Notes: a model not told the origin generated them from the letters alone. Positions 47,088 through 57,463 are shown, counted from the stretch's first letter. The stretch: DNA of 64,000 bases from Azorinus chamasolen (GCA_963576725.1 OY755241.1:59393071-59457070), one strand, 5' to 3'. Made by a program: numbers and translations.

Positions 47088-47305
47088 TGTCAATCAATAT
47101 TATATCATACGAGTTACTGGTATAATTCTCTACCATGTCAGTCAGTATTATATCATATACTGATATGATTCTCTACCATGTCAGTCAACATAATATCATA
47201 TAAATTACTCATTTGATTATCTTCATTTTGCAATGTCAATCACTATTATATCATATACGTTACCCATTTGATTCCCATTACCTTTTTGCCAGGTCAATCA
47301 ATATT
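47088..47305 (+). repeat. Degenerate tandem repeat of about 45-57 bp
   Basis: Four to five units starting GTCAATCAATATTATATCAT, with the variants GTCAGTCAGTATTATATC and GTCAATCACTATTATATC. Most end in CTCTACCAT or a related string. Confidence 0.8.
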
Positions 47306-47325
47306 GTTTATCTATATACAAGAAC

Positions 47326-47612
47326 TACAGTTGACATTCGATATCTCGAAATCGGATGACTCGAACTTCGGGATAACTCGAACTAAAAGTTCGGTCCTTT
47401 CAAAATTTATAATACAGAATTATTTTATCGCTGCAGATATCTAGAAACACATATAACAGCTTAATGCAGGTCGAAAGTAATGCTGAAAGCACCATCATGA
47501 GCTTTCTGCATTACTTTAGATCTGCATTAAGCTGTGAACTTGAGGTTATAAATCGGATGACCCGAACCCACTTATTTGTATGGTCCCTTGAAGTTCGAAA
47601 TATCGAAGTACA
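47326..47612 (+). mobile_element. TA-2 MITE, complete
   Basis: TACAGTTGACATTCGATATC to TTCGAAATATCGAAGTACA. Hairpin AGCTTAATGCAGGTCGAAAG... apex GCACCATCATGAGCT. This is the least shortened stem in the family. Confidence 0.8.
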
Positions 47613-47721
47613 AATCTAAGTTCATTTCTAGTCATGGCGGACAGACTCTTGTATGGATATGCGTGAAGTAAACGATCATATTTAAGTTAATACGATTAAG
47701 ACATCACATCATACAAATACA

Positions 47722-47920
47722 GTTAGACGCATTTCAAAACAGAGAAGCTCCAGATCAGACGGCTTTCTCGATGAACCTTCTGATCAGGGTTTGTTCTGTT
47801 TGCTTATGGAATCATAATAGATTTGTCTCTAGTTTCTATCAGTACATACGAGTATTCATGTGCACATATGCAATTACAAAAAAAGCAAATACATATTCAT
47901 GATGTCATTATTACTTGTCT
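47722..47920 (+). mobile_element. TTAA-1b MITE, both termini lost
   Basis: TTTCAAAACAGAGAAGCTCC...TTGTTCTGTTTGCTTATG, TATGCAATTACAAAAA and ATTCATGATGTCATTATTAC. Confidence 0.65.
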
Positions 47921-48155
47921 TATTACTTGTCTTGTGTCTTTGTACTTGCGCTTTTGTTCATGTTTGTCTCTAGTACTTGTGTGTTTGTTTAGGTTTTCTG
48001 TGTTCTTATCGTGTATGTGCGTGTGTTTGGGCGTGTAGTTGTGTGTGTGTGTGTGTGTGACATGCTATCTATCGATGTTTGGGTGATGGTTGCGTCTTGT
48101 ATGTGGCTTTGCCTGCTTGACCTAACTACTTTTTTCATTTACACGAATGTTCAAC
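47921..48155 (+). repeat. Low-complexity GT-rich stretch with (GT)n
   Basis: TTATTACTTGTC is duplicated at 47918-47942. A GT microsatellite of about nine units lies at 48041-48059. Open frames across it are composition artefacts. Confidence 0.7.
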
Positions 48156-48361
48156 ATTACTCCATAAATACGCTTTTCTACGCCTTTGCAAACAGAGTAG
48201 ACCCAGATCAGACGGCTTATGGATTACATGTATACAGGCCTGATTCTACAGCTTCTGTCAAGTGTAAAAACAAATGTGTTCGTATATTATTATAGAAATG
48301 CAGCTAAAATATTCATGATGTCATTATTTCTTATATGAATATTAGATAGGGAAAGGATTAA
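48156..48361 (+). mobile_element. TTAA-1b MITE, hairpin truncated
   Basis: TTACTCCATAAATACGC...GCAAACAGAGTAGACCCAG...ACGGCTTATGG, then the arm to TAGATAGGGAAAGGATTAA. The descending stem is deleted. Confidence 0.75.
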
Positions 48362-48769
48362 GACAGTGGGATCTATCGATATTCAAAGACAGTGCAGTTG
48401 TCTCAATAAAACCAACACCAAAATAATTCCTGTTACGAGCCAGGCTTTGATAGGAATTCCATGTATTTTACATTCGTGATCTGATCATATTACAAGTGTT
48501 CTAAAGAGGTGATAAATCTCAATATTCGCCAGCGGGAAGGTGAATAGGTGCTGTTATTACACTATTCAGTTTCATATTAACATACAAATTGCATCCGAAA
48601 AACGACAAATCACGTCTTGGAAAAACATTCTACTGACATAAATGGTTTCAATACGGACTATGATTAGATATTCGTCTACTAGGCATTCGTAAAGCTAATT
48701 CTTGGTTATTATTCCCTATGGATTTAGTTTACTGTCGTCTTGATTTACTGTAATATTCTTGAAGTGAGA
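48362..48769. other. Unassigned stretch; its right part recurs downstream
   Basis: The block TGATTAGATATTCGTCTACT...GTCGTCTTGATTTACTGTAAT (48661-48755) has a diverged match at 53377-53475. Confidence 0.45.
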
Positions 48770-48897
48770 AAAACAGATAATTTACAGAACAACGGATAAA
48801 GGCGCGTATTCAAATACTAAAATCGGCATTTCTCTACCAAACCCTACGTTGTCACCACTCTTTAGAATCATCTCGAGGAGGTTTGGCAGATGTGATG
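48770..48897 (+). mobile_element. FB-T foldback, left half
   Basis: AACAACGGATAAAGGCGCGT, CTACCAAACCCTACGTTGTC, TTTAGAATCATCTCGAGG, then truncated. Confidence 0.7.
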
Positions 48898-49140
48898 TTA
48901 ACTCTTTTGGCACCAAATTTCTAATTGTCGTCTGCAACTCCATTGTGTTAAATCATTCGATGAAATAAGGAAATGTAATAAATAAATACAGATTTCAAAG
49001 GAATAAAACACAGATCGAGTACTAGAGATTGAGACAAAAAGTGAAGTCCCTGATCAGACACCGCCTTGAAAAGGCGGCGTCTGATCTGGGACTGCACTAT
49101 TTGTCGTGCATTTTGGCGACATTGACGACGAAAGGGTTAA
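48898..49140 (+). mobile_element. TTAA-6 MITE, complete
   Basis: 243 bp, TTAACTCTTTTGGCACCAAA to GACGACGAAAGGGTTAA. Hairpin GACAAAAAGTGAAGTCCCTG... apex CCGCCTTGAAAAGGCGG. Confidence 0.9.
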
Positions 49141-49480
49141 TGATTTGCAATAGCGGAAACATCCCATGGGATATTTATGTATTACTTTTGATCTCATGCA
49201 GCAATTATCTGATCTTGATTGAGTATTTTCATTAAGTGGTCGTTATACGGGTAATTTTATTTACTGCTCTAAGTATCTTCAGTGCCATTTAGCCACCACT
49301 CACTTTGTTTCCTTAGGGTGAAACAAGCAAAACACATTTGCCAGTATATAGTCTCTGTTCAATACCTGTCTGGTATTATTCAATTTAATTCCAATTTGTT
49401 GATAGTGATGTAAGAAATTACTCCGTTATAACGTTTCCCCAAAGACGCCACAGTGAGAGAGTGTATATTATATACAGTAG
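49141..49480 (+). repeat. Long-period repeat S, copy 1
   Basis: CATCCCATGGGATATTTATG, TTTTGATCTCATGCAGCAAT, AAGTGGTCGTTATACGGG and AATTCCAATTTGTTGATAGT. It matches 50141-50490 at an offset of about 1.0 kb, and in part 51750-51940 and 54900-55100. Confidence 0.75.
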
Positions 49481-49488
49481 AACCGGCC

Positions 49489-49711
49489 TTAACTCTTTCG
49501 GCGCCAATGTCGCCTGTTGGCACAATTAAAAACAGTGCAGTCCCATGTCAGATGCCGCCTTGGACTACACTGTTTTCTGTATTATTTTAGCCCAATGATA
49601 CAGATTTTTAAAAACAAATGTTCTACTAATATACCTTTATTATTTAGTTTAGAATTATATTTCAATATGAAATCATAATCGCAGACGACACTTTTAAATT
49701 TGGCGCCAAAC
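49489..49711 (-). mobile_element. TTAA-6 MITE inside a TA-3 left end
   Basis: TACAGTAGAACCGGCCTTAA (49472) is a TA-3 start. At its TTAA begins TTAACTCTTTCGGCGCCAAT, then a half hairpin (CCGCCTTGGACTACACTG), the arm GCCCAATGATACAG and CGACACTTTTAAATTTGGCGCC. The far TTAA is missing, next to a GCGCGC run (49715-49733). Confidence 0.7.
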
Positions 49712-49804
49712 GGAGGTCGCGCGCGCACGCGCGTTCGGCATAATGCTATCTACATTGAAAACTCTCCTGCGCGATCATTCTAAAAAAAAAAATTAAATGT
49801 GGGG

Positions 49805-50010
49805 TTAACCTTTTACTCAATAAATATGCCTTTCTATGCCTTTGCAAAACAGAGTAGACACAAATCAGGGCCTACTCTGGTTGACTTTGATGTAATATAG
49901 ATCTGATTCTACAGTTTCTGTCACGATAAAAACATTTTGTTCATAGTGTCATTATAAAACTTCAGTGAGTTAACATTCTTGCCTGAATATTCACGGAGTA
50001 ATGGGTTTAA
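49805..50010 (+). mobile_element. TTAA-1b MITE, hairpin shortened
   Basis: TTAACCTTTTACTCAATAAA to ACGGAGTAATGGGTTTAA. The stem is reduced to AAACAGAGTAGACACAAATCAGGGCC...CTCTGG. The arm has GTTTCTGTCACGATAAAAAC. Confidence 0.8.
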
Positions 50011-50017
50011 GACAAAT

Positions 50018-50093
50018 CGAGGGCTTGGTGCAAAACTATTCTAAGTCCTTCACTCTGTGAAGGGGTTAGAATAGTTTTGCACCAAGCCCTCGA
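50018..50093. repeat. 36-bp palindrome GCTTGGTGCAAAACTATT, copy 2
   Basis: TCGAGGGCTTGGTGCAAAAC... apex TCCTTCACTCTGTGAAGGG and complement. The arms are almost perfect and cleaner than in copy 1. Confidence 0.85.
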
Positions 50094-50139
50094 AATGTGA
50101 TGTGAATGATTGACAAAAGCAGAAAGATGTGATGCTAAT

Positions 50140-50486
50140 TATTGAAACAAGCAGGAACATCCCATAGGAGGTTTATACATTACTTTCGATCTCATGCAAC
50201 AATTATCCCATCTTAATTGAGTTCCATGTATATTCATTAAGTGGTCGTTATAGGGATAATTTACAGCTTTAAGTGCCTCAGTGGCATTAAGCCAACACTC
50301 ATTATTTTGTTTTCTCGTGTTGAAACAAGCCAAACAAACACGCTTAATTTGTCAATCTACAGTATCTATTCAATACATGTCTAGTTTTATTAAATTTAAT
50401 TCCAATTTGTTGATAGTGATGTAAGAAATTACCCCGTAATAACTTTTCCCCTGTGGCGTCACAGTGAGAAAGAGTATATTACAAAC
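50140..50486 (+). repeat. Long-period repeat S, copy 2
   Basis: CAGGAACATCCCATAGGAGG, TTTCGATCTCATGCAACAAT, CATTAAGTGGTCGTTATAGG and AATTCCAATTTGTTGATAGT, collinear with copy 1, and like copy 1 followed by a TA-3 element. Confidence 0.75.
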
Positions 50487-50690
50487 AGTATAACGTGTCT
50501 TAAGCGATCATCAAAAAGAGATATAACTATGGGTCTGTAAGGCAGTTGGTAGCTTAATGCAGGTCGTCAAACGTAATGCAGAAAACTCCTATATGAGCTT
50601 TCTGCATTACTTTTGCCCTGTATTAAACAATTATCTGATTTTAAGGATTCTGTGTTCAATGAATGATTTGTCGTTTAAGACAGATATTCC
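50487..50690 (+). mobile_element. TA-3 MITE, near complete
   Basis: ACAGTATAACGTGTCTTAAG to GTCGTTTAAGACAG. Hairpin TTAATGCAGGTCGTCAAACG... apex ACTCCTATATGAGCT. Confidence 0.75.
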
Positions 50691-50898
50691 TGTATTACTA
50701 TATTACCCAGTTGTTCTGGTATGCATCAAACAATATAAGAATGAAGATAACCATTTCTGTACAGTATTACCTGTCACAAATGATACATTTTGTAAATATC
50801 TGCATCGCCTTATTGGGAATAAACTTACACCATCAGTTAGTCCTTTACTTCGTGTAACCGCGTTTTTGACGCCTTTGATTACTGTGAATACAGTCATA
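50691..50898 (+). repeat. Repeat S trailing segment
   Basis: TTCTGGTATGCATCA, AATATAAGAATGAAGATAAC and TTTCTGTACAGTATTACCTG recur at 51945-52070 and 55105-55240. The 120-codon open frame here is not conserved between copies. Confidence 0.65.
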
Positions 50899-51050
50899 TT
50901 AACCCTTCCCCTCATATAAACGTGTTTTCACGCATTTGCAAACAGAGTAGTCAGGGTATACTCTGTTTGTTAATAGAATTTGAATGATCGGGTTCTTTAC
51001 TTTCTAAAATGGATACAATATTCAACCTTCCATATTTTAATTATTCATGC
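50899..51050 (+). mobile_element. TTAA-1a MITE, right end lost
   Basis: TTAACCCTTCCCCTCATATA, a stem reduced to GCAAACAGAGTAGTCAGGGT, then TTTCTAAAATGGATACAATA. Confidence 0.75.
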
Positions 51051-51084
51051 TTTTTGATACTCATACATGTATGATCAATAAATG

Positions 51085-51230
51085 AATAGTAGCTTAGATA
51101 GGTTCTACGGTATAAACCCATTACCACGTAGGCTATTTTTAGAGACAACCTCTTTGAATAAAGAGACCGGTGTACAATTTCAAGTAATTTACAGTCATTA
51201 TTTCTTACATGAATATTCATTAAGTAAGGG
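51085..51230. mobile_element. MITE debris: TA-3 end, TTAA-2 end, TTAA-1b end
   Basis: TGAATAGTAGCTTAGATAGG (TA-3), TAAACCCATTACCACGTAGGC with CAACCTCTTTGAATAAAG (TTAA-2, minus), and CATTATTTCTTACATGAATA (TTAA-1b) are fused in series. Confidence 0.55.
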
Positions 51231-51312
51231 GTAAAAGGTCACAAGAATACCCGCGAGCATATTTATCAAGAAGCTCTTCGTGAAACAGTCGGAATACTTT
51301 AATCATTGTATT

Positions 51313-51532
51313 TTAACCCATTCCCTCATATTGACGACTTTTGACGTCTCTGTAAAAGTCACCTTGTGAAACCATGATGATAAATAAAGCATTTGCTCCT
51401 ATAGGAGCAAATGCTCTATTTACCACAATGGTTTCAAACTTCAAAATTCTAATATTTTCCTTTCTCTAGTTTTCTCGGTTGATTTATTAAAAGAGGTTGT
51501 ATCTAAAATTAGCCTATGAGGTAAGGGGTTAA
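51313..51532 (+). mobile_element. TTAA-2 MITE, complete
   Basis: TTAACCCATTCCCTCATATT to GAGGTAAGGGGTTAA, 220 bp. Hairpin 51368-51436 with apex TTGCTCCTATAGGAGCAA and two mismatches. Confidence 0.9.
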
Positions 51533-52074
51533 CACATATCCGGCATGGTCACTTAAAATCGGATTGTTAGTTTCTAAACTAGGTGAGAAAATAATGCTGG
51601 ACAAAAAAGCAGAAATACGCAAGAACATAATGCTGGACAAAAAAGCAGAAGTACGCCTCAGAAGATTTATGCACTAAACATGAAATAACCACCTGCATTT
51701 GTTTTATTAAATTGTAGTTGTAGTTATATGGGTAAATGACTGCACAAAATATTATCGAACCATAAACTTAACACTCATACTGTTCTCAAAGTCCAACAAA
51801 AACGCTACAATATCTGCTTATTGTCTGTCTGGTATTATGCAATTTCATTCTAGTTGTTGATAGTAAAGTAAGGCGTAACCCAGTAATATCACTTCTCCTG
51901 AGAATCTTAAATGAGAGGATATATCATATAGTATTGTTTCTTCCAGTTCTGGTATGCATCACAAACTATTTAAGAATGAATATAACCGTTTCTGTACAGT
52001 ATCAACTGTCATAAATTATACATTCAGTACAGATATCCTTATTGCAAATAAACATACACTATAACTATAACCCT

Positions 52075-52178
52075 TTCCTCTATATAACGTCTGTTTAACA
52101 CATTTGTTAACATAGTAGACCCAGACCAGACAACTCCTATAGGAGCCATCTGATCAGGGTCTGCTCTGTTTGCTTTGG
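52075..52178 (+). mobile_element. TTAA-1 MITE, left end and hairpin
   Basis: TAACCCTTTCCTCTATATAA, AACATAGTAGACCCAGACCA... apex AACTCCTATAGGAGCC, then TTTGCTTTGG. The right arm is missing here and in copy B. Confidence 0.65.
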
Positions 52179-52249
52179 ATTTATGGGTTCCGAAGAAATA
52201 CCTGGACGGGTTTTCCTAAGTAACAGAAATATCGTTGTTACAAAGTTGA

Positions 52250-52690
52250 AAGCAACCCTGTTTACAATGAGCAATAACACCCAAATGATGTCGAGGTAAA
52301 TGAACAAATAGAGCTGGTGTTTGTTTTTGTTGCTTTTTTACCAATTGTCATTGTGTCAAAACTTTAAACAGTCCTGTTCAAAATGAACACCAACATCCAT
52401 ATGGGTGCAGATAATGAACAAATAGAGCTGCAGCTTGTTGCCTTGCTACAAATAGAGCTGTTGCTGGTTTAACATGCCTTTTTACTATCACAATGAGCAA
52501 TAACACCCATACGATGTCGAGGTAAATAAACAAATAGAGCTTGTGTTTGTTTAGTTTCCTTGCTACCAAATATCAGTGTGTCAAAACTGTAAGCATTCCT
52601 TTTCAAAATAAACACCAACATCCATATGGTGGTGCAGTAAATGAACAAATAGAGCTGCAGCTTGTTTTAGGTTGCCTTTCTACTATCTGA
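52250..52690 (+). repeat. 116-bp tandem repeat, about four units
   Basis: Units start near CTGTTTACAATGAGCAATAA (52257), CTGTTCAAAATGAACACC (52376), ATCACAATGAGCAATAAC (52487) and CTTTTCAAAATAAACACC (52600). All contain ATGAACAAATAGAGCTG or a close match. Two alternating subtypes (GAGCAATAACACCCA and GAACACCAACATCCA) suggest a dimeric higher-order unit. Confidence 0.75.
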
Positions 52691-52734
52691 CCGATGATTT
52701 GGTCTAAATCCAAGTATCTAATTATAACAATAGC

Positions 52735-52930
52735 AATTGACTATGTCTGAAGCGGTCATCAATAGGAGGTTTAAGTTAAGGATCTGTAGGACAGGTAATA
52801 GCTTAATGCAGGAAAAATGTAATGTAGAAAGCTGCCATAGGAGCTTTCTGCATTACATTTGTTCTGCATTAAACAACCACGTGAGTTTTAAGATTCCTGT
52901 GGTCAATAAACGAATGATCGCTTAGGATAG
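52735..52930 (+). mobile_element. TA-3 MITE inside copy A
   Basis: TTGACTATGTCTGAAGCGGT, TAGCTTAATGCAGGAAAAAT, apex AAAGCTGCCATAGGAGCTTT and ACGAATGATCGCTTAGGATAG. The same insertion is in copy B, so it predates the duplication. Confidence 0.75.
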
Positions 52931-53299
52931 TTTCTTTTGTATTGTATTAGATGTTTAGTATTCGTGATACTTATTGGCTCTTGCCAGAGAGTTATTTACG
53001 TCCATTTACTATACTAGGAACATTTTGTGTTCACTGAGGCTATAAATGGGGCTTCGTATTTCTCTTATATAGTGTATGGTACAACATATATAATTTAAAA
53101 TACGATGATAAATTAGATTTACTATTTGTCTATTTACGAAAGTGAATGAAATACATTAATTGCAATTCCTATAACTACTCGAAGCTATGTTTGTCTTACA
53201 AATTGATGTAAGAAATAAACAATACTTAATTTGCGTCTATCCAATGGTAATTAAATTCCTATATCATACGCTATATTGCAAATTTATGAGCACTTCAAC

Positions 53300-53365
53300 A
53301 GCTGGAACTGTCTAAGCTGTGTCTACTCTGTTTGCAAACGCGTATGCGATAAATGGTTAAAACCG
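53300..53365 (-). mobile_element. TTAA-1b MITE end fragment
   Basis: TGTGTCTACTCTGTTTGCAA and GATAAATGGTTAA. Confidence 0.5.
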
Positions 53366-53621
53366 GTATACAAAATGTGATTAGATATTCGTCTACTATG
53401 CATTCGAAAAAATGATTCATGTTTATGTGTCACTATGAATTTTAGTTTATTGTCGTCATGATTTAGTGTTATATTCCTGAAGAAAGAACAATAGCCATAT
53501 CTTTTGCACGACCCGAATGTCATTTGCAAGGAGATTGGACCCAAGCGAGATGCCGTCTCGATGAAAACAGTAAATCGTCTAGAGTTCATAAACATCATTC
53601 TCATCTAATAGTTACTTAAAA

Positions 53622-53785
53622 TTTACCTCCATATAAACACCTTATTACGCTTTTGCAATCAGAGTAGACCAAGCTTTCTACTTAAACAAAAACCTCATGT
53701 GTACATATGGCATGACAAAAGTTTGATAATAAATACTCACGATGTCAATATTTCTTACATAAACATTCAACAGGGAAAGAGTTAA
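53622..53785 (+). mobile_element. TTAA-1b MITE, hairpin truncated
   Basis: TTACCTCCATATAAACACC, GCAATCAGAGTAGACCAAGC, then the arm TGTGTACATATGGCATGAC to CAACAGGGAAAGAGTTAA. Confidence 0.7.
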
Positions 53786-54069
53786 CACTCTTCTTATGGC
53801 ATGCTGCACATCTCCTTATTGCATGTTCTTGTACATGTAGGAAGTTGTTCGTAGTTCACATATTGCCCTGTCTATCAAGAACTGAATGAGGGATCGGTTT
53901 GATCATAGCGCTTCTTTGTCGCGTGCGGTATTAGTCTAAATCATGCTCTGGGTCCTAATCGTGCTACACGGGACCCGGCTGGCATTGGCAAACAGATTGG
54001 TCCTCACAGACACACTGAATGACTCACCCTGACAGTGTTTCTGAAAAGGTCTGACTGGCAATCACTTAG
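53786..54069. other. Unassigned stretch
   Basis: Nothing recognised apart from a weak TTAA-4-like GGCAAACAGATTGGTCC (53986-54002). Confidence 0.3.
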
Positions 54070-54275
54070 CTCCTAGCCGCTCTAAATCGAATCCCGGTCT
54101 AGGCGTTCAGATTTTTCATGTACGGAAACTGTCAGCTAGCTTGCGGTAGGTCGTTTGTTCTACCGGGATGTCAATCTGTGTGCCAAACAATACAACCAAT
54201 TCCATGCCAAGAAGAGCCACCGTGGTCTTCCTCCACATGTTATTAGCTGGACGTAGCGATATGATTGAAAAGCAC
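54070..54275 (+). mobile_element. SINE body and 3' part, second copy
   Basis: AATCGAATCCCGGTCTAGGC (B-box-like), GTTCAGATTTTTCATGTACG, TTCTACCGGGATG, AAGAGCCACCGTGGTCTTCC and TTAGCTGGACGTAGCGATAT. It is collinear with 18206-18402 and keeps slightly more of the head. Confidence 0.65.
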
Positions 54276-54385
54276 TAAAGCGCCGTAAACTCCCCCAGAA
54301 CAAGGTAAATTCTCCAAAACAAACGAAAATATTTTATTTGAAAAAATTGGAAACACGTAAACATTACACATGATCAGTATTATAG

Positions 54386-54606
54386 GTAAACAACGAGCAG
54401 TGAGCCGTAAATGTACTTTACATTTTGGTACGTTCCACGATTCAGGGGTGTCGGCATTGCTGCAGTCCATCTAACTAAGATATGTACTTTACATGCGACA
54501 GTGAATCACGATTTTCTCATGCAGGTTTTTATGCTGACAGAATGCTGATTCCCCCAAAAAGTTGACTGCGCTGATATTTATGTTTCGTTTCACTGCTCGT
54601 TGTTTA
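54386..54606. repeat. 220-bp segment bounded by a 17-bp perfect inverted repeat
   Basis: TAAACAACGAGCAGTGA at 54386-54402 and TCACTGCTCGTTGTTTA at 54590-54606. Inside, GTAAATGTACTTTACATT and ATGTACTTTACATGCG form further partial symmetry. No copy elsewhere in the window. Confidence 0.6.
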
Positions 54607-54641
54607 CTTACAGTTCAGATATTATTTTACAGGGCAATAAA

Positions 54642-54715
54642 GATGCGTATACTCAAATACTAAACTCTCGCCATTTCTCTACCAAACCCTATGGTGTGAT
54701 CATAGGGTTTGGTGG
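54642..54715 (+). mobile_element. FB-T foldback, shortened
   Basis: ATACTCAAATACTAAAC, CTCTACCAAACCCTATGGTG, then TGATCATAGGGTTTGGTGG; the inner 50 bp of the palindrome are deleted. Confidence 0.75.
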
Positions 54716-54721
54716 TTACCT

Positions 54722-56107
54722 TACATATCTTGCTTGGCCACATCAAATCGGATTGTTAGTTTTCGAAATATGCGAGAACATAATGTTGGACAAAAATATG
54801 CAGGAACATAGAATATTTACGCACTAATTTTGCTGGACATAAACTAATCACAGCTCTTATAGAGCTCTGTTTATTGATAAAGTGGTAGTTATAGGGGTGC
54901 ATCACTGCACTAAGTATCACAGTATCATGAATTAAACACTCATAGTGTTCCCATAGCCAAACAAAAACGCTACAATATCTGCTTATTGTCTTTCTGTTAT
55001 CATGCAATTTAATTCAATTTGTTGATAGTGAAGTAAGAAATAAACCAGGTATATCACTTCTCCTGAGAATCTTAACTGAGGGGATATACTATATAGTATT
55101 GTTTCTTCCCAGTTCTGGTATGCATCACAAACTATTAAAGTATGAATATAACCGTTTCTGTACAGTATCAACTGTCATAAATGATACATTCAGTACAGAT
55201 ATCCATCACCTTATTGCAAATAAACTTACACTATGACTATTACCATTTCCTTTATATATTGTCTGTTTCACGCATTTGTAAAATAGTAGATCCAGACCAG
55301 ATGTATCCTAAAGGAGAAGTCTGATAAGGATCTGCTCTGTTTGCGTGTGATTTATGGATTCCTAAGAAATACCTGGACGGGTTTTCTTAAGTAACAGAAA
55401 TATCGTTGTTACAAATGTGAAAGCAACCCTGTTCAAAATGAACACCAACATCCATGTGGTGGTGCAGTAAATGAACAAATAGAGCTGATGCTTGTTTAAG
55501 TTGCCTTTCTACTCTCTGACTGATGATTTGGTCTAAATCTAATTATAACACTAGCAAATAACTATGTATAAAGCGGTCATCGAAAAGAGGTTTTAGTCAT
55601 GGATGTGTAAGGCAGGTAGTAGCTTAATGCAGGTCAAACGTTATAGGAGCTTTCTGCATTGCTTTTGTCCTGCATTAAACAACCACATGAGTTTTAAGTC
55701 TCCTGTTGCCAATAAACGAATGCCCCCATTAGGATAGAGTCTACTGTATTGTATTAAATGTTTAGTATTCGTGATACTTATTTGCTCTTGCCTGAGAGTT
55801 ATTTACATCCATTCACTATACTGGAAACATTTTGTGTTCACTAAGCCTATCGATGGGACTTGTTATTTCTCTTATGTATTGTATGGTACAAAACATACAA
55901 ATTAAAATACGATGATAAATTAGATTTACTATTTGTCTATTTACTAAAGGGAAAGAGATGCATTAATTGCAATTCCTGTAACTACTCGAAGCTATGTTTG
56001 TCTAACTAATTGATGTTAGAAACAAACAAGACTAAATTTGCGTCTATCCAATGGTAATTAAATTCCTATATCATACGCTATATTGCCAATTTACGAACAC
56101 TTCAACA
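54722..56107 (+). repeat. Segmental duplication, copy B
   Basis: AAATCGGATTGTTAGTTTTC... through ACGCTACAATATCTGCTTAT, CCTGGACGGGTTTTC (55375), the TA-3 copy at 55563-55752 and CATACGCTATATTGCCAATT. It is collinear with copy A and holds only one unit of the 116-bp tandem (55430-55500). Confidence 0.8.
55563..55752 (+). mobile_element. TA-3 MITE inside copy B
   Basis: TGTATAAAGCGGTCATCGAA, GCTTAATGCAGGTCAAACGT, then directly TATAGGAGCTTTCTGC: the left inner stem is deleted compared with copy A. Confidence 0.7.
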
Positions 56108-56222
56108 GAATTAATACCAGTACATATCATTGACGGCTATATTTCTTCAGGACTGAAATAACATTTATTTCCAATCGATTCAGAATGTTCACATTTTGAA
56201 GCGACACATATGGTAACGGATG

Positions 56223-57004
56223 TAACCCTTTGCTTCATATAAATGCATTTGCCAACAAAGTAGACCCAGATCAGACGGCTCCTATTGGATCTGCTCTGTT
56301 TGCTTATGGTATAATATAGATCTATAGGTCTACAGTTTCTGTCTGAGTTAAAACATCCTGTGTACATATGGTGTTCCCCAAGCATTTAACCATTCGCTTG
56401 CTGTTCACGTCAATATACATACCTGTAAATATTGAAGACCCAGATGAGACAGCTCCTGCATGAGCTGTCTCATCAGGATCTGCACTATTTACAAGTTGAT
56501 TGTGCAACCAGTGCACTCCACAGCAGTAATTGCACCGCAAAATACTTGTACACAGTGAAAATATATGTAATTATACAACAGAGCATGGGTAAAGAAGGAG
56601 AAATGTATTTTCAAATTCAGCAAGCGAAGGGTTAAGGCATGGCGCACGCGACATGCTTTTATATCAAAATATCTCTTGCCACATGCCTTAATTTTCAAAG
56701 AACCTTTATAAATATTAAATTTGAGTTTCTTTAATTGCTAAAATTAATTGTTCCTATACCTATACAAATATGCGCTGTTTATTATCAAAGATTTATGGAA
56801 ACCATTTAAAGTTGATAAAATAATGCCTATTCAGGGATAAAAAGTGTTATTTGTTATATTGAAAGCAGATTTACGCGTCGGATGCAACATGCCTTCATAA
56901 CTTTCTGGGGAAAACCCTAATGATATGCCATTATAAAAAGTCATCTAATACGTATTCATGGTATCATTATTTCTTACATAAATATAAAGTAGGTGAAGAG
57001 TTAA
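56223..57004 (+). mobile_element. TTAA-1b MITE disrupted by TTAA-5 and other sequence
   Basis: TAACCCTTTGCTTCATATAA, a short stem, GTTTCTGTCTGAGTTAAAAC up to about 56375. The right arm ATGCCATTATAAAAAGTCAT...AGGTGAAGAGTTAA resumes at about 56925. Between them are a TTAA-5 element and 290 bp of unassigned sequence. Confidence 0.55.
56386..56635 (+). mobile_element. TTAA-5 MITE, complete
   Basis: 250 bp, TTAACCATTCGCTTGCTG to CAGCAAGCGAAGGGTTAA. Hairpin apex AGCTCCTGCATGAGCT carries one substitution. Confidence 0.9.
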
Positions 57005-57033
57005 ATATAATTAAACATTAGTATTTGCAGATC

Positions 57034-57303
57034 TTAACCCATTCCCTCATATTGACGATTTTTAACGAGTCTGTAAAAGTCACTTTGAGAAACCATTGTG
57101 ATAAATTACAACATTTGCTCCTATAGGAGTTCCAAACTACAAAATTCTTAAGTTTTACTTTTCTCTTAGTTATTGCTCCTTTTCGGTAGATTTATTCAGT
57201 GGTTGGATCTGCATGACTTTCATCCTTCATTAAGCTCCCACCTGGCTCCAAGACCCATATTTATACTAAATTGAACGTCAGGTTTAGAGAGCTACTACTG
57301 TAC
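57034..57303 (+). mobile_element. TTAA-2 MITE fused to the right half of a TA-4
   Basis: TTAACCCATTCCCTCATATT...TTGCTCCTATAGGAG (descending stem deleted), arm to GGTTGGATCT. Then from 57210 GCATGACTTTCATCC...CTACTACTGTA. Confidence 0.7.
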
Positions 57304-57463
57304 ATGCTAGAAAGACAATGTACTTCTAATTACAATTGCACTGTTACGTATTTGGACTGACATAACTTAGACAAACAGAGCAGATCCAGATTAAATTGCT
57401 CCTATACATTGCTCAGGATCTTCACCATTCGCCAGTATACATTAAATTAATCAACACTTATCA

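Larger units (their letters stand above)
51541..53288 (+). repeat. Segmental duplication, copy A
   Basis: Segments at 51541-51620, 51760-52070, 52180-52240, 52600-52930 and 52925-53288 align in order with 54722-56107. Copy A is longer mainly because of the 116-bp tandem at 52250-52680. The identity looks high in places (for example CTACAATATCTGCTTATTGTC and CTCCTGAGAATCTTAA). Confidence 0.8.

Noticed and set aside
50557..50919. 120-codon + strand frame and its 70-codon minus-strand partner
   Set aside because: Spans a TA-3 MITE and repeat S; the duplicated copies at 51945 and 55105 have stops.
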